From Phycisphaerales bacterium (GTDB taxonomy: Bacteria; Planctomycetota; Phycisphaerae; Phycisphaerales; UBA1924): a DNA stretch of 64,000 nt. The notes beneath the pieces are model-generated. The model was not told the DNA's origin and did not search any database. It saw only the letters and a program-made list of their open reading frames with translations. The stretch is taken from positions 448,692 to 512,691 of the forward strand of contig JAHDXL010000002.1 of assembly GCA_023382935.1 (NCBI GenBank). Direction: 5' to 3'. The number at the start of each line of letters is the position of its first letter. Positions within the stretch are counted from its first letter, which is position 1. Below are positions 8,004 through 16,013 of this stretch, piece by piece. Position numbers and translations under genes: made by a program.

Positions 8004-8783
8004 ATGTACTACGGCATCGACATCGCAAGTTCCGGGGTGCTGACGGCCCTTGGACGCCTGGACGCGCTGGCCAACAACCTAGCCAACCTCGACACGCCCG
8101 GGTACAAGCCGGTGCAGGCGATCACGATGCAGCGTGACGCCGCTCGCGTCGAGGACGACCTGATGACGCTGCCGAGCAACGAACTGCTCGAGCGGCTGGG
8201 GGCCGGGGTGCTGCTGGCGCCGTCGCGCGTCTCGTTCCGGCAGGGGCCGGTCGAGCAGACCGGCAATGAACTCGATGTGGCGATGGACGGCGAGGGCTTT
8301 TTCGTGGTGCGGGGAGCGAGCAGCGGGGGCAACGATGAGATCTTCCTGTCGCGTGACGGGCGTCTGACGCTCAACGAGCGCGGCATGCTGGTGCAGGCGG
8401 CTAGCGGAATGCCGGTGCTGAGCGCACAGAACAGCCCGATCTTCCTGCGCGAGAACCAGCCGGTGCAGATTGACGGGCAAGGCAACATCTACCAGGACGG
8501 GGTGGCGGTGGCGCGGCTGCGCACCGTTGATGTCGTCGATCGTTCCCAGGTGCGCCACGTCGGAGACAACATCTTGGCCGTCAACAACGTGGGGTCCAGA
8601 GGGCTGCGGCCGGCGTCGGGCCGTGTGATACAGCACGCCGTAGAAGGTTCGGGCGTCGAGGAGGTCAGCGCCCTGCTGGAGATTCAGGGGGCCAGCCGGG
8701 CCGTCGGTTCGAACATCGGCGTCATGTCCTACCAGGATCGCATGGTCGAACGAGCCATCAACACCTTTGCCCGCATCGGGTGA
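8004..8783 (+). CDS. flgF: Flagellar proximal rod / basal-body protein of the FlgF/FlgG family
   Basis: 259 residues. The N-terminal helix MYYGIDIASSGVLTALGRLDALANNLANLDTPGYKP carries the rod-protein signature (ANNLAN..TPGYK). GNELDVAMDGEGFFVV marks the central D1 domain, and the C-terminal helix ALLEIQGASRAVGSNIGVMSYQDRMVERAIN completes the D0 coiled coil. Placed first before flgG, it best fits FlgF. GGGAGG at 7992-7997 is spaced 6 bases from ATG 8004, which fixes the start. Followed by flgG after 15 bases. The product is exported by the flagellar type III apparatus and polymerises in the periplasmic rod. Confidence 0.88.
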   Translation: MYYGIDIASSGVLTALGRLDALANNLANLDTPGYKPVQAITMQRDAARVEDDLMTLPSNELLERLGAGVLLAPSRVSFRQGPVEQTGNELDVAMDGEGFFVVRGASSGGNDEIFLSRDGRLTLNERGMLVQAASGMPVLSAQNSPIFLRENQPVQIDGQGNIYQDGVAVARLRTVDVVDRSQVRHVGDNILAVNNVGSRGLRPASGRVIQHAVEGSGVEEVSALLEIQGASRAVGSNIGVMSYQDRMVERAINTFARIG

Positions 8784-8798
8784 TTGCACGGAGTTTTC

Positions 8799-9605
8799 AT
8801 GGCCATCATCGCCCTTCAGTCTGCGTCATCGGGGCTCAACGCCCTGAACACCAAACTCGACGTGATCGCCAACAACCTGGCGAACATCAACACCGAGGGA
8901 TACAAGGCCAGCCGCGCCAACTTTCAGGATCTGCTCTACATCGAGCGGGCCCAGCCGGGCGTGGAGAACCCCAATGGCGACCAGCGGCCGACGGGGCTCT
9001 ACGTCGGCCTGGGCGTGAAGGTCAGCGGCACGCAGCAGGACTTCACGCAGGGCGCGCCCATCACCACCGGACAGGAGACCGACCTCATGATCGAGGGCCG
9101 AGGCTTCTTCCAGGTGCAGGTGGAAAACGAACTGGGCGGCGGGGTGGCGTACACGCGGGCCGGCAACTTCACGCTCAACGCCGACGGCGACCTCGTGCTG
9201 GCCAACGACCAGGGACGCCGACTCGAGCCGAACATCAACATTCCACCCGAGGCGACCAAGATCGATATTTCGACTGACGGTCGCGTGTTCTACCTGATGT
9301 CCGGGGAGACCGAGCCGCAGGAGGCCGGGCAGATCCAGACGGCCAGTTTCGTGAATCCCGCGGGCCTGCGCCAGGTGGGCGAGAACCTGTGGGTCGAGTC
9401 GATCGCGTCAGGCCCGCCTTCGCAGGGTAATCCGGGCGAGGACGATCGGGGGCGCATTCGCCAAGGCATGCTCGAGGCCTCGAACGTAGACCCGGCGCGC
9501 GAACTGATCGAACTGATCCGCACGCAGCGGGCGTTTGAAATGAACAGCCAGTCGATCCGGGCGGCCGACCAGGCGCTGCAGTCGATCGCGCAACTCCGCC
9601 GGTAG
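8799..9605 (+). CDS. flgG: Flagellar distal rod protein FlgG
   Basis: 268 residues, the usual FlgG length. Rod signature at the N-terminus (SGLNALNTKLDVIANNLANINTEGYK), FlgG-type FQDLLY and QQDFTQGAPITTGQETDLMIEGRGFFQV, ending with the coiled-coil helix PARELIELIRTQRAFEMNSQSIRAADQALQ. The start ATG 8799 is preceded by an ACGGAG ribosome site; the frame opens a little upstream at 8784. FlgG forms the distal rod through the peptidoglycan and outer-membrane rings. Second gene of the flgF-G-A-H operon, nine bases before flgA. Confidence 0.96.
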   Translation: MAIIALQSASSGLNALNTKLDVIANNLANINTEGYKASRANFQDLLYIERAQPGVENPNGDQRPTGLYVGLGVKVSGTQQDFTQGAPITTGQETDLMIEGRGFFQVQVENELGGGVAYTRAGNFTLNADGDLVLANDQGRRLEPNINIPPEATKIDISTDGRVFYLMSGETEPQEAGQIQTASFVNPAGLRQVGENLWVESIASGPPSQGNPGEDDRGRIRQGMLEASNVDPARELIELIRTQRAFEMNSQSIRAADQALQSIAQLRR

Positions 9606-9614
9606 GAATTCGCC

Positions 9615-10604
9615 GTGATTCGTCAACTGCTCATCGTGCTCTTCGCCGCGTGCACGGCCTTCGGCCAGCCGACGAGCATCACGCTGCGCGACACGGCGCG
9701 CGTGGAGATCGGTCGCGACGTGCAGGTGCGCGACGTGGCGGTGGTGGAGGGGCCGCGGGCGGCCGAGGTGCTCGACCGCTGCGTGATCGCTGGCGACGTG
9801 CTGGGCAAGCGGATCGTGCGAGGCTGGGCGCCGGTCAGCCTGGCCGAAGTACGAGCGGTGATCGATCTTCCGGAGACCGAGGTGCTGCTACGCGGCTCGG
9901 TCTGCCGCGTGGGGTTGGTGGCAACCCGGCCGGCGAACACAAGCGAAGGCGGGGATGCTCTGCGTTCGGCCGTCTCCGGCCCGCGTGTGCTCGACGCGAT
10001 TGTCGATCGGCTCCTGCTCGAGTTTGACGTGTCCAGCGACGACCTGCGACTGACCTACAGCGAACGATACGAGGCGGGCATGCGCGCGCCGATCGGACCG
10101 TGCACGGTGGAGGTGCATCCCCTCGGGCTGTCGGCCGAGATGCCGGTCAGCGTCACGCTCTACGACGGCGAGCGGATCGCGTTCAGCCAGTCGATGCGTG
10201 TGCGCGTGGAGATTCGCCGCCCGGTGGCGGTGGTGGATCGGCTGATCGAGCGTCGGGCCAAGGTGGAAGCGGGGCAGTATCACTTCGAGTCGCGGTGGAT
10301 CAGCGCGGCGGAGAGCCCGGCGACGGCGTCGCAACTGGAAGGGGCCGAGGCACGCTCGACGCTCGAGCCGGGCGAGGTCATCCTGGCCAGGCACGTCGAA
10401 TCTCCCTTCGTGGTGCGGCGAGGCGACATGGTCACCGTCCGCGTGGTCTCGGGCTCGATCGTGGCCAAACTCTCGGCGCGGGCACTGTCCGACGCACGCG
10501 ACGGGGATCGCATCGCGTTTGAACCGATCAACGGCGGCCCGCGTTTTCACGCCCGCGTGAACGGGGCCGGGAAGGCCGTCCTCAACTCCAGCCAGGAACG
10601 CTGA
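9615..10604 (+). CDS. flgA: Flagellar P-ring assembly chaperone FlgA
   Basis: 329 residues from GTG 9615. A signal peptide (IRQLLIVLFAACTAFGQ) sends it to the periplasm. The C-terminal SAF domain is clear: VVDRLIERRAKVEAGQ, ARSTLEPGEVILARHVESPFVVRRGDMVTVRVVSGSIVAKLSARALSDARDGDRI. This matches the end of FlgA proteins that help FlgI assemble the P ring. Its presence implies that the P-ring protein FlgI exists in the genome, yet flgI is not in this window. The stop codon TGA at 10602-10604 is separated from the flgH start by one base, so translation is probably coupled. Confidence 0.9.
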   Translation: MIRQLLIVLFAACTAFGQPTSITLRDTARVEIGRDVQVRDVAVVEGPRAAEVLDRCVIAGDVLGKRIVRGWAPVSLAEVRAVIDLPETEVLLRGSVCRVGLVATRPANTSEGGDALRSAVSGPRVLDAIVDRLLLEFDVSSDDLRLTYSERYEAGMRAPIGPCTVEVHPLGLSAEMPVSVTLYDGERIAFSQSMRVRVEIRRPVAVVDRLIERRAKVEAGQYHFESRWISAAESPATASQLEGAEARSTLEPGEVILARHVESPFVVRRGDMVTVRVVSGSIVAKLSARALSDARDGDRIAFEPINGGPRFHARVNGAGKAVLNSSQER

Positions 10605-10605
10605 C

Positions 10606-11283
10606 ATGCGCACCGCTGCAAGTCTGTTGCTGCTCGCACTTCCCTCGCAGGCCCTTGCCCAGAGCGTGCTGCTCCAGGCGCTCGAGCCGACGCCGCCGGC
10701 GACGCTGGAGCAGAGGCACGACTCGGAGTTTGCCCGGGCGAGCATGTTGTACGTGCGCCCGCCCGAGCCGCGCACGTACATGGCCCACGATCTCATTACG
10801 ATCATCGTCGACGAGACAAGCAAGCAGGAGGCCTCGCAGTCGCTGGACACCAAGAAGGAAGCGACCGCCGACATGACCGTCAAGTCCGTCATCGACCCCT
10901 GGGAACTACTCGAACTGCGCCTGCGACAGGGCGCGCTGAACAACCAGTCGCTGCTCGGTACCAACTTCAACCAGGAGTTCAAGGGCGAGGGAGATTATGA
11001 ACGCTCCGACCGCTTCTCGGCCAAGATCACGGCCGAGGTGATCGAGGTCAAGCCGAACGGCACGATGGTGCTCCAGGCGACCAAGGTCATTCAGAAGGAT
11101 GAAGAAGTGCAGACCCTCGTGCTGTCGGGCGTGGTGCGTCAGGAAGACGTGACCGACCGCAACACGATTCTGTCGAGTCAGATGGCCAACCTGAGTCTGA
11201 CGGTCCAGAACGAGGGCGACGTGCGCTCGGCGGCGCAGAAAGGGCTCTTGACGCGCGTGCTGGAGGCGGTGTTCAACTTCTAA
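10606..11283 (+). CDS. flgH: Flagellar L-ring protein FlgH
   Basis: 225 residues. Signal-peptide-like start (MRTAASLLLLALPSQALAQS). FlgH core: HDLITIIVDETSKQEASQS, NNQSLLGTNFNQEFKGEGD, RSDRFSAKITAEVIEVKPNGTMVL and the final LSSQMANLSLTVQNEGDVRSAAQKGLLTRVLEAVFNF. FlgH forms the outer-membrane ring around the rod. Most FlgH proteins are lipoproteins; here no cysteine lipobox is seen, only AQS, so the anchoring may differ. Last gene of the run. In most genomes flgI and flgJ follow, but here the next gene is cas9 on the same strand. Confidence 0.92.
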   Translation: MRTAASLLLLALPSQALAQSVLLQALEPTPPATLEQRHDSEFARASMLYVRPPEPRTYMAHDLITIIVDETSKQEASQSLDTKKEATADMTVKSVIDPWELLELRLRQGALNNQSLLGTNFNQEFKGEGDYERSDRFSAKITAEVIEVKPNGTMVLQATKVIQKDEEVQTLVLSGVVRQEDVTDRNTILSSQMANLSLTVQNEGDVRSAAQKGLLTRVLEAVFNF

Positions 11284-11699
11284 GAAGCGTGCACGCAGAG
11301 GCCGCCGAGATGCGCGGAGTTCACCGGGGAAAGCCGAAGCGGCACGCGCGGCGTCGGGTGGAACGTGGCGCCCCTTACTTTCGAAGCAGTTGCCCCTTGC
11401 GCAAGCGGCGCAAGCAGAAGGGCGGCCGGAGCCGCCCCTTGTAAGCCAAATGCATTGGCGGTGCGGAGAGTCCGGTGCCTCGGGCATCAGGCCGCCAAAC
11501 TGAGGCCGCCTTCACCGGTGCTCGACGAGGAACTGGAACTCGATCCGGTGCCGAAGATGACTTGGCCGGGCTCGCTGGCCACGGACATTCCGCCGGCGCG
11601 TCGGGCGATGCAATGGCAGTCCGGACGAGCCCCTCGGCGGGCATTGTCGTCGCGCCATGGGTCTTGTCAGCCCAGCGTCTTGATCCGTGAAAATCCGTG
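11284..11699. other. Intergenic stretch between flgH and the CRISPR locus
   Basis: No convincing gene. It contains the hairpin described separately at 11418-11440. On the minus strand a short frame at about 11660-11487 reads GGMSVASEPGQVIFGTG followed by a serine run, possibly a decayed C-terminus, but it lacks a plausible start. A tandem repeat of ATCCGTGAAA lies next to the tracrRNA 3' end. Confidence 0.5.
11418..11440 (+). terminator. Strong hairpin after flgH, possible operon terminator
   Basis: AAGGGCGGC pairs with GCCGCCCCTT (one bulged base) around a CGGA loop. There is no U-run behind it, so termination may be factor-dependent or the hairpin may only protect the 3' end. Confidence 0.4.
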
Positions 11700-11826
11700 A
11701 AAAGAAAACAAGAAAGCCGAAGGCCGAGGGTTACCCGGGCTGCGGCGGTCGCATCTTGTCTGCACAAGAGGCGGTGCCTGCGATTTCTCTTGTTGCGTGA
11801 AACCGCGGGCCGCGATCGATTACACT
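11700..11826 (-). ncRNA. tracrRNA of the type II-C CRISPR system
   Basis: Minus-strand RNA predicted to begin at 11826. The first 35 bases (11826-11792) form an anti-repeat. Its first 23 bases are fully complementary to the 3' part of the CRISPR repeat, then comes a mismatched internal loop (GUUUCA facing GGUUGCU), then CGCAAC pairs with GUUGCG at the repeat 5' end, next to the spacer. This lower stem, bulge, upper stem pattern is the normal Cas9 guide arrangement. Downstream, UCUUGU-GCAG-ACAAGA (11754-11769) forms a perfect hairpin enclosed with GGC-ACC-GCC by UCGCA/UGCGA (11779-11783 with 11749-11753). The 3' end carries GCC-UUC-GGC followed by UUUCUUGUUUUCUUUU, a terminator-like tail. The exact 3' end is estimated. 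Confidence 0.85.
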
Positions 11827-11832
11827 AGCGAA

Positions 11833-11861
11833 AACATAGTGGCCTATAAGTCGTCTGTCAA
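11833..11861 (-). promoter_or_regulatory. Sigma-70-type promoter of the tracrRNA
   Basis: On the minus strand a perfect TTGACA (11861-11856), exactly 17 bases, then TATGTT (11838-11833). The predicted start, seven bases further, is 11826, the first base of the anti-repeat. Confidence 0.8.
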
Positions 11862-11895
11862 GTCCCACGGCTCCCCCGTCGCTCCCCAGGAGAGG
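11845..11895 (+). promoter_or_regulatory. Candidate cas9 promoter -10 box and ribosome site
   Basis: TATAAG at 11845-11850 is a good -10 box for cas9 with only a weak -35. It lies inside the 17-base spacer of the opposing tracrRNA promoter, so the two promoters overlap and may exclude each other. AGGAGAGG at 11888-11895 is the cas9 ribosome site, four bases before ATG 11900. Confidence 0.45.
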
Positions 11896-11899
11896 CGCC

Positions 11900-14800
11900 A
11901 TGCCCGACATCGTCCTCGGTTTCGATATCGGCTCGAACTCAGTTGGCTCGGCGTGGATCGATCCCAAGACTGGGGCCATCGCGCGTGGCATCTCTGTGTT
12001 CCCGGCTGGAGTGGACGAGACCGACGATAAACGCGGCGAGCCCAAGAACGCCAAACGCCGCATGACGCGCCGCACACGCATGACACTGGCCCGCCGGGCC
12101 CAGCGCAAGGGAGAACTCCGACTCGCGCTGATTCAGACGGGCCTGCTGCCGCCTACCGGAGAAGAGTTCAAGAGGTTGCTCGAAACCACCGACCCGTGGG
12201 ATCTGCGTCGCCGCGGGCTTGATGAGGCGCTCACTCCGCACGAGTTCGGACGTGTGCTGCTCCATATGGCGCAGCGACGCGGCGCGCTCGGACTGGTCAG
12301 CGATGAACCCTCGGAGGACGGGGAACCCGGCGGTATTGCAAAGGAGGACGGGAAGGTCAAGGAAGCCATCGGGAAGGTGCGAGCGGAGATGCTCGCGCGC
12401 AAGGCGCGCACCTTCGGCGAGTTCATCGCCATGCTGCGCGACGAACGCATCACGCCGCTGGCGCCCAGCCGTGGCCGCACCACCGGCCGCAAGGGGGGGC
12501 CGCGTGAGTTCCGCGACGCGGTGCGCAACAAGGCGGGCAGTTACGAGCGCTGCGCCGATCGCCCGATGATCCGCGATGAGTTCGCCCGGCTGTGGGAGGC
12601 GCAGAAAAAGTTCGGCGGGCCGGTGTCCACGCTGCTGACCGATGAACTTCGGCTGCTGCTCGACAACGAGCAGGGCGACAGCGTATGGAGGCACAAGGGG
12701 CTGCTCTTCGGTCAGCGCCGCGCGACGTGGGATCTGGGGACGCTGGGCCGCTGCGTGTTGCACCCCGAGGAGCGTTGTGTACCTCACGCCGACCGCTTTG
12801 CCAGCCGCTACCTGGTCATTGAGACCGTGAACAACTTGCGGATCATCGAGCGCGGCCAGTCGGCTCGACCGCTGAGTCCGGAGGAGCGTGAGAAGATCAT
12901 CGCGTATCTGTCGCGGCCGATGGGCATGATCCCGGCGTCAGGAAAAAGGGACCGCAAGACCGGTGAAGTCAAGATTGCGCCCGAGCGGCCGAAGCGCACA
13001 GTGAGCGTGACGGATTTGCGCAACTTCATGGGCACGAGCAAGGAAGGGTGGGGCCGGGCAAGTAAGACATCCCGATTTCGCTTCAACATTGAGACGGACG
13101 AAAACCGGGTCATCAATACAGACTGGTTCAGCCGCGAGGTTGTGCACGGGGCGATCGGGGCCGGGGTGTGGGACGCGATGACGGAGCGGCTGAAGGAAGG
13201 GATCAACCGCGCGATCCTGCGCTTTGATCCCGATGAACCCAAGGACGCCGAGGCCCTCAAGGCGGGCGTCATGCAGTGGGCCGGGCTTGATGAGGCCAGT
13301 GCCGATCGGCTGGTCGAAGCGTGGAAGTCCCGCCCTCGCCCCGATGCCAAGCGCTTGAACATGAGCCGGCGCGCGGTCCGCAACATCCTGAGCGTGATGG
13401 AGCAGGCATGGCCGGGCGACAACGGTAGCCTGCGCTGGGTCACGCAGATCGAGGCCCGCAAGATGATCGCGGCCGATGCCGAGTTTCTCGACGTGCAGAG
13501 CGGCAGAACGCTTGACGACCTGACGCGACGCCGTTACGCCACCGGGGCCAAGGGCGCGACCGCCCGCGACCGCTACTACATGGGCAAGCATGTGCTGCTC
13601 AAGCCTGATGGCAACCCGGTGATCGGTCCCGACGGTCACCCGCTGGCTGAGCCGCCACCCGCCCCGCTGATTTCCAACCCGGTGGTGCGCAAGGCCATCC
13701 ACGAAGTGCGACGGCACCTTGTGGATTACATGACCGCCTTCGGCCGCAAGCCCGACAGCATCACCATCGAACTGGCGCGCGAAGCGAAGATGGGGGCCAA
13801 GGACGCCGACAAACTGCTCTTCAAGAACCGCCTGCGCAATCGCATCCGTAACGAGATCATCGAAGCCTTTGAACTTCGCGGGCCGGGCGTGACGAGCACG
13901 CAGCAGCGCGCGGCCGTCGATCGCGTGATCCTTTGCGTGCAGCAGGGCGGCACTTGCCCGCTGTGCGGCCAGGGCGGTCTGACGACACGCCAAGCGGCCA
14001 ACGGCACCGAGTGCGAAGTGGCGCACATCATCCCGCGCGCCAGCGGTGGGCACAACGGCTTATCGAACATCGTGCTCTCGCACACGCGCTGCAACCGCGA
14101 GATGGGCCGCCGCACGCCGCGTCAGTTCTTCAGCGAGAAGTTGTCCGGTGGCTTTGATGAGGGCCTGCGCTTCGTCGAGGGCATCTACACCGACCGCCCG
14201 CGCCCGAAACCGTCGGAACTCAAGAGCGCGACCGGCGTTGCCCTGTGGAGCGCGTATTTCGTCGAGCGAGAAGACCGCGCCAAGATTGAGCAGTTCAAAA
14301 AGGACGTCAAGGACATTCAGGAGATGACGTTGCGTCAGGAGGCCGCGACCAAGTACGCCGCGCGGCAGGTCGTGGCCTACCTGGCCGACGCCCTTTACGA
14401 CGGCAGCGGCTTGCCCGAGCGCGGCGGCGAGCGCCGCATCTACGCCACCGACGGCATGTGGACGAGCCGCCTGCGGCGCGAATGGGGCTTGTTCTTCGAC
14501 CCGCACGACAAGCGTGCTCACGACCTTGACAAGGCCGAGCAGCACGTCCGCCAGGAGAAGGACCGCGGCGACCATCGGCACCACGCCATCGACGCCATCG
14601 TCATCGCGCTGTGTACGCCGCAGGTTCAGCGAGCGTGGGATGAGCGCGAGAAGCAGGCCGACCGCGACGGCGTCAACACCGCCGACGAAGAGCAGATGGC
14701 CAACTATCGGCGGGCCCATCCGCTGCCGGTGCCCTTGCCCTACGGGTCGCGCGACGCCTTTCGCAAGGCTGTCGAAGAGGCGGTGTATGGCCAGCCGGGC

Positions 14801-15955
14801 ACAATCCTGCCGGTCTGCCACCGGCCCGTGAAGCGCAAACTCATTGGGGCGCTGCACGAGGAAACGCTATTCGGCCCCGTGCTCGATGCCGGCGGCAACC
14901 TGACGGGCAACTACACGGCCAAGAAGAGCGTGCTGTCGCTCGACCCGAATCACCTGCGCCAGCCGAGGCAGGAATCCGAAAAGGAAGCCATCGACCGACT
15001 GACGGCCTGCCGCATGAAAGGCAAGGGCGTCGATGAAAGGACGGCCAGGAAGTGGGCGCGTGAAATGGTCAAATCACCCGCGTACACCCCCGCGATCATC
15101 GACCCACCGCCGGGCAAGAGCGGCATCGTGCGCGATGCCGCTCTGCGCCGCCGTCTGCGTGCGTGCCTCGAAGAGAACGGCCTCGACCCCGACAACTTCA
15201 AGAGCAGCGAACTCAAGAAGGTCGTCGAAGCGGGCAAGATCTGTCATGCTTCCGGTGTGCCGATCAAGTCGGTTGTGCTTCTGCGCACCATGTCCGATCC
15301 CGTACTGATCGACCGCAGGAAGCCTGACTACGAATCCGGGCGCATGGTCCGCGACGACGACCCCGCCTCGAGGCGCGCGTATGTCGGCGGCAACAACCAC
15401 CACATAGAGATCCGCGTGGCCGCTGACACGAAGGGGCAGGCCGCGTGGACCGGCGAGATCGTGTCCGCGTTCGAGGCAGCACAGCGTAATCTGGCGAGGC
15501 TGCGAGCCTTCCGCGCGGCGGGCGTGCCAAAGCCCAAGGACTTCAAGAATTTATCCGCCGCTGAGAAAACACGTTGGCGGCCGATCATCCGCCAGATCGA
15601 GCAGGCCCACCCGATCGTCGATCGCCGCGACAACGACGAGAAGGGTGGCGCGTTCCTGATGAGTCTTGGTGAAGGCGAGACCCTGTACATGCGACGGAAG
15701 GACAGCGACGAAGTGGGCTACTTCGTCGTCGCCAAGCTCGACAAGCCCCACTCGGTCGTGCTGGTGCCGCACTGGGACGCCCGCTCGGCCACGGAGCGCA
15801 AGGACAGCGAAGGCCGCAAGGTCGAAGACTCGAAGCGTGAGCAGTTTTCGTGTACGCCCACGGACCTGCGCGATCTTGCCCCGCCCGGTCATCCACACGC
15901 GGTGAAGGTGCGGGTCAGCCCGCTGGGAAAAGTGACGGTTCTGAAAAACGATTGA
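11900..15955 (+). CDS. cas9: CRISPR-associated endonuclease Cas9, type II-C, unusually long
   Basis: 1351 residues; RNA-guided double-strand DNA nuclease. RuvC-I: VLGFDIGSNSVG with Asp9. An arginine-rich bridge helix follows (KRRMTRRTRMTLARRAQRKG, about residues 52-72). RuvC-II: SITIELAREAK with Glu624. HNH: CPLCG (Cys686, Cys689), CEVAHIIPRASGG with catalytic His709, SNIVL with Asn723 and HTRCN with Cys731. RuvC-III: HHAIDAIVIA with His895 and Asp898. All RuvC acids are present. In HNH the residue before the catalytic His is Ala708, where most Cas9 have Asp; Glu706 is retained. The Cys pair plus Cys731 suggests a zinc-stabilised HNH. Most II-C Cas9 are about 1000-1100 residues, so this is long; the extra length is spread over the recognition and C-terminal PAM-side regions. 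There is a G7 run near codon 198. First gene of cas9-cas1-cas2. Confidence 0.97.
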   Translation: MPDIVLGFDIGSNSVGSAWIDPKTGAIARGISVFPAGVDETDDKRGEPKNAKRRMTRRTRMTLARRAQRKGELRLALIQTGLLPPTGEEFKRLLETTDPWDLRRRGLDEALTPHEFGRVLLHMAQRRGALGLVSDEPSEDGEPGGIAKEDGKVKEAIGKVRAEMLARKARTFGEFIAMLRDERITPLAPSRGRTTGRKGGPREFRDAVRNKAGSYERCADRPMIRDEFARLWEAQKKFGGPVSTLLTDELRLLLDNEQGDSVWRHKGLLFGQRRATWDLGTLGRCVLHPEERCVPHADRFASRYLVIETVNNLRIIERGQSARPLSPEEREKIIAYLSRPMGMIPASGKRDRKTGEVKIAPERPKRTVSVTDLRNFMGTSKEGWGRASKTSRFRFNIETDENRVINTDWFSREVVHGAIGAGVWDAMTERLKEGINRAILRFDPDEPKDAEALKAGVMQWAGLDEASADRLVEAWKSRPRPDAKRLNMSRRAVRNILSVMEQAWPGDNGSLRWVTQIEARKMIAADAEFLDVQSGRTLDDLTRRRYATGAKGATARDRYYMGKHVLLKPDGNPVIGPDGHPLAEPPPAPLISNPVVRKAIHEVRRHLVDYMTAFGRKPDSITIELAREAKMGAKDADKLLFKNRLRNRIRNEIIEAFELRGPGVTSTQQRAAVDRVILCVQQGGTCPLCGQGGLTTRQAANGTECEVAHIIPRASGGHNGLSNIVLSHTRCNREMGRRTPRQFFSEKLSGGFDEGLRFVEGIYTDRPRPKPSELKSATGVALWSAYFVEREDRAKIEQFKKDVKDIQEMTLRQEAATKYAARQVVAYLADALYDGSGLPERGGERRIYATDGMWTSRLRREWGLFFDPHDKRAHDLDKAEQHVRQEKDRGDHRHHAIDAIVIALCTPQVQRAWDEREKQADRDGVNTADEEQMANYRRAHPLPVPLPYGSRDAFRKAVEEAVYGQPGTILPVCHRPVKRKLIGALHEETLFGPVLDAGGNLTGNYTAKKSVLSLDPNHLRQPRQESEKEAIDRLTACRMKGKGVDERTARKWAREMVKSPAYTPAIIDPPPGKSGIVRDAALRRRLRACLEENGLDPDNFKSSELKKVVEAGKICHASGVPIKSVVLLRTMSDPVLIDRRKPDYESGRMVRDDDPASRRAYVGGNNHHIEIRVAADTKGQAAWTGEIVSAFEAAQRNLARLRAFRAAGVPKPKDFKNLSAAEKTRWRPIIRQIEQAHPIVDRRDNDEKGGAFLMSLGEGETLYMRRKDSDEVGYFVVAKLDKPHSVVLVPHWDARSATERKDSEGRKVEDSKREQFSCTPTDLRDLAPPGHPHAVKVRVSPLGKVTVLKND

Positions 15956-16013
15956 TTGCCGTCCGTCGGTCGGTTGTAATGGACCCTATCGGAGGCACTG
16001 ATCGGAGGCGTGC

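Noticed and set aside
11375-11767. Minus-strand open frame of 130 codons before the tracrRNA
   Set aside because: It overlaps the tracrRNA, has no ribosome site and its translation looks like GC-rich noise.
11792-11880. tracrRNA on the plus strand, with a CACTA/TAGTG hairpin after the anti-repeat
   Set aside because: The minus strand has the near-consensus promoter, the bulged duplex geometry next to the spacer, the stable hairpins and a U-rich end. The plus direction lacks a good promoter and terminator.
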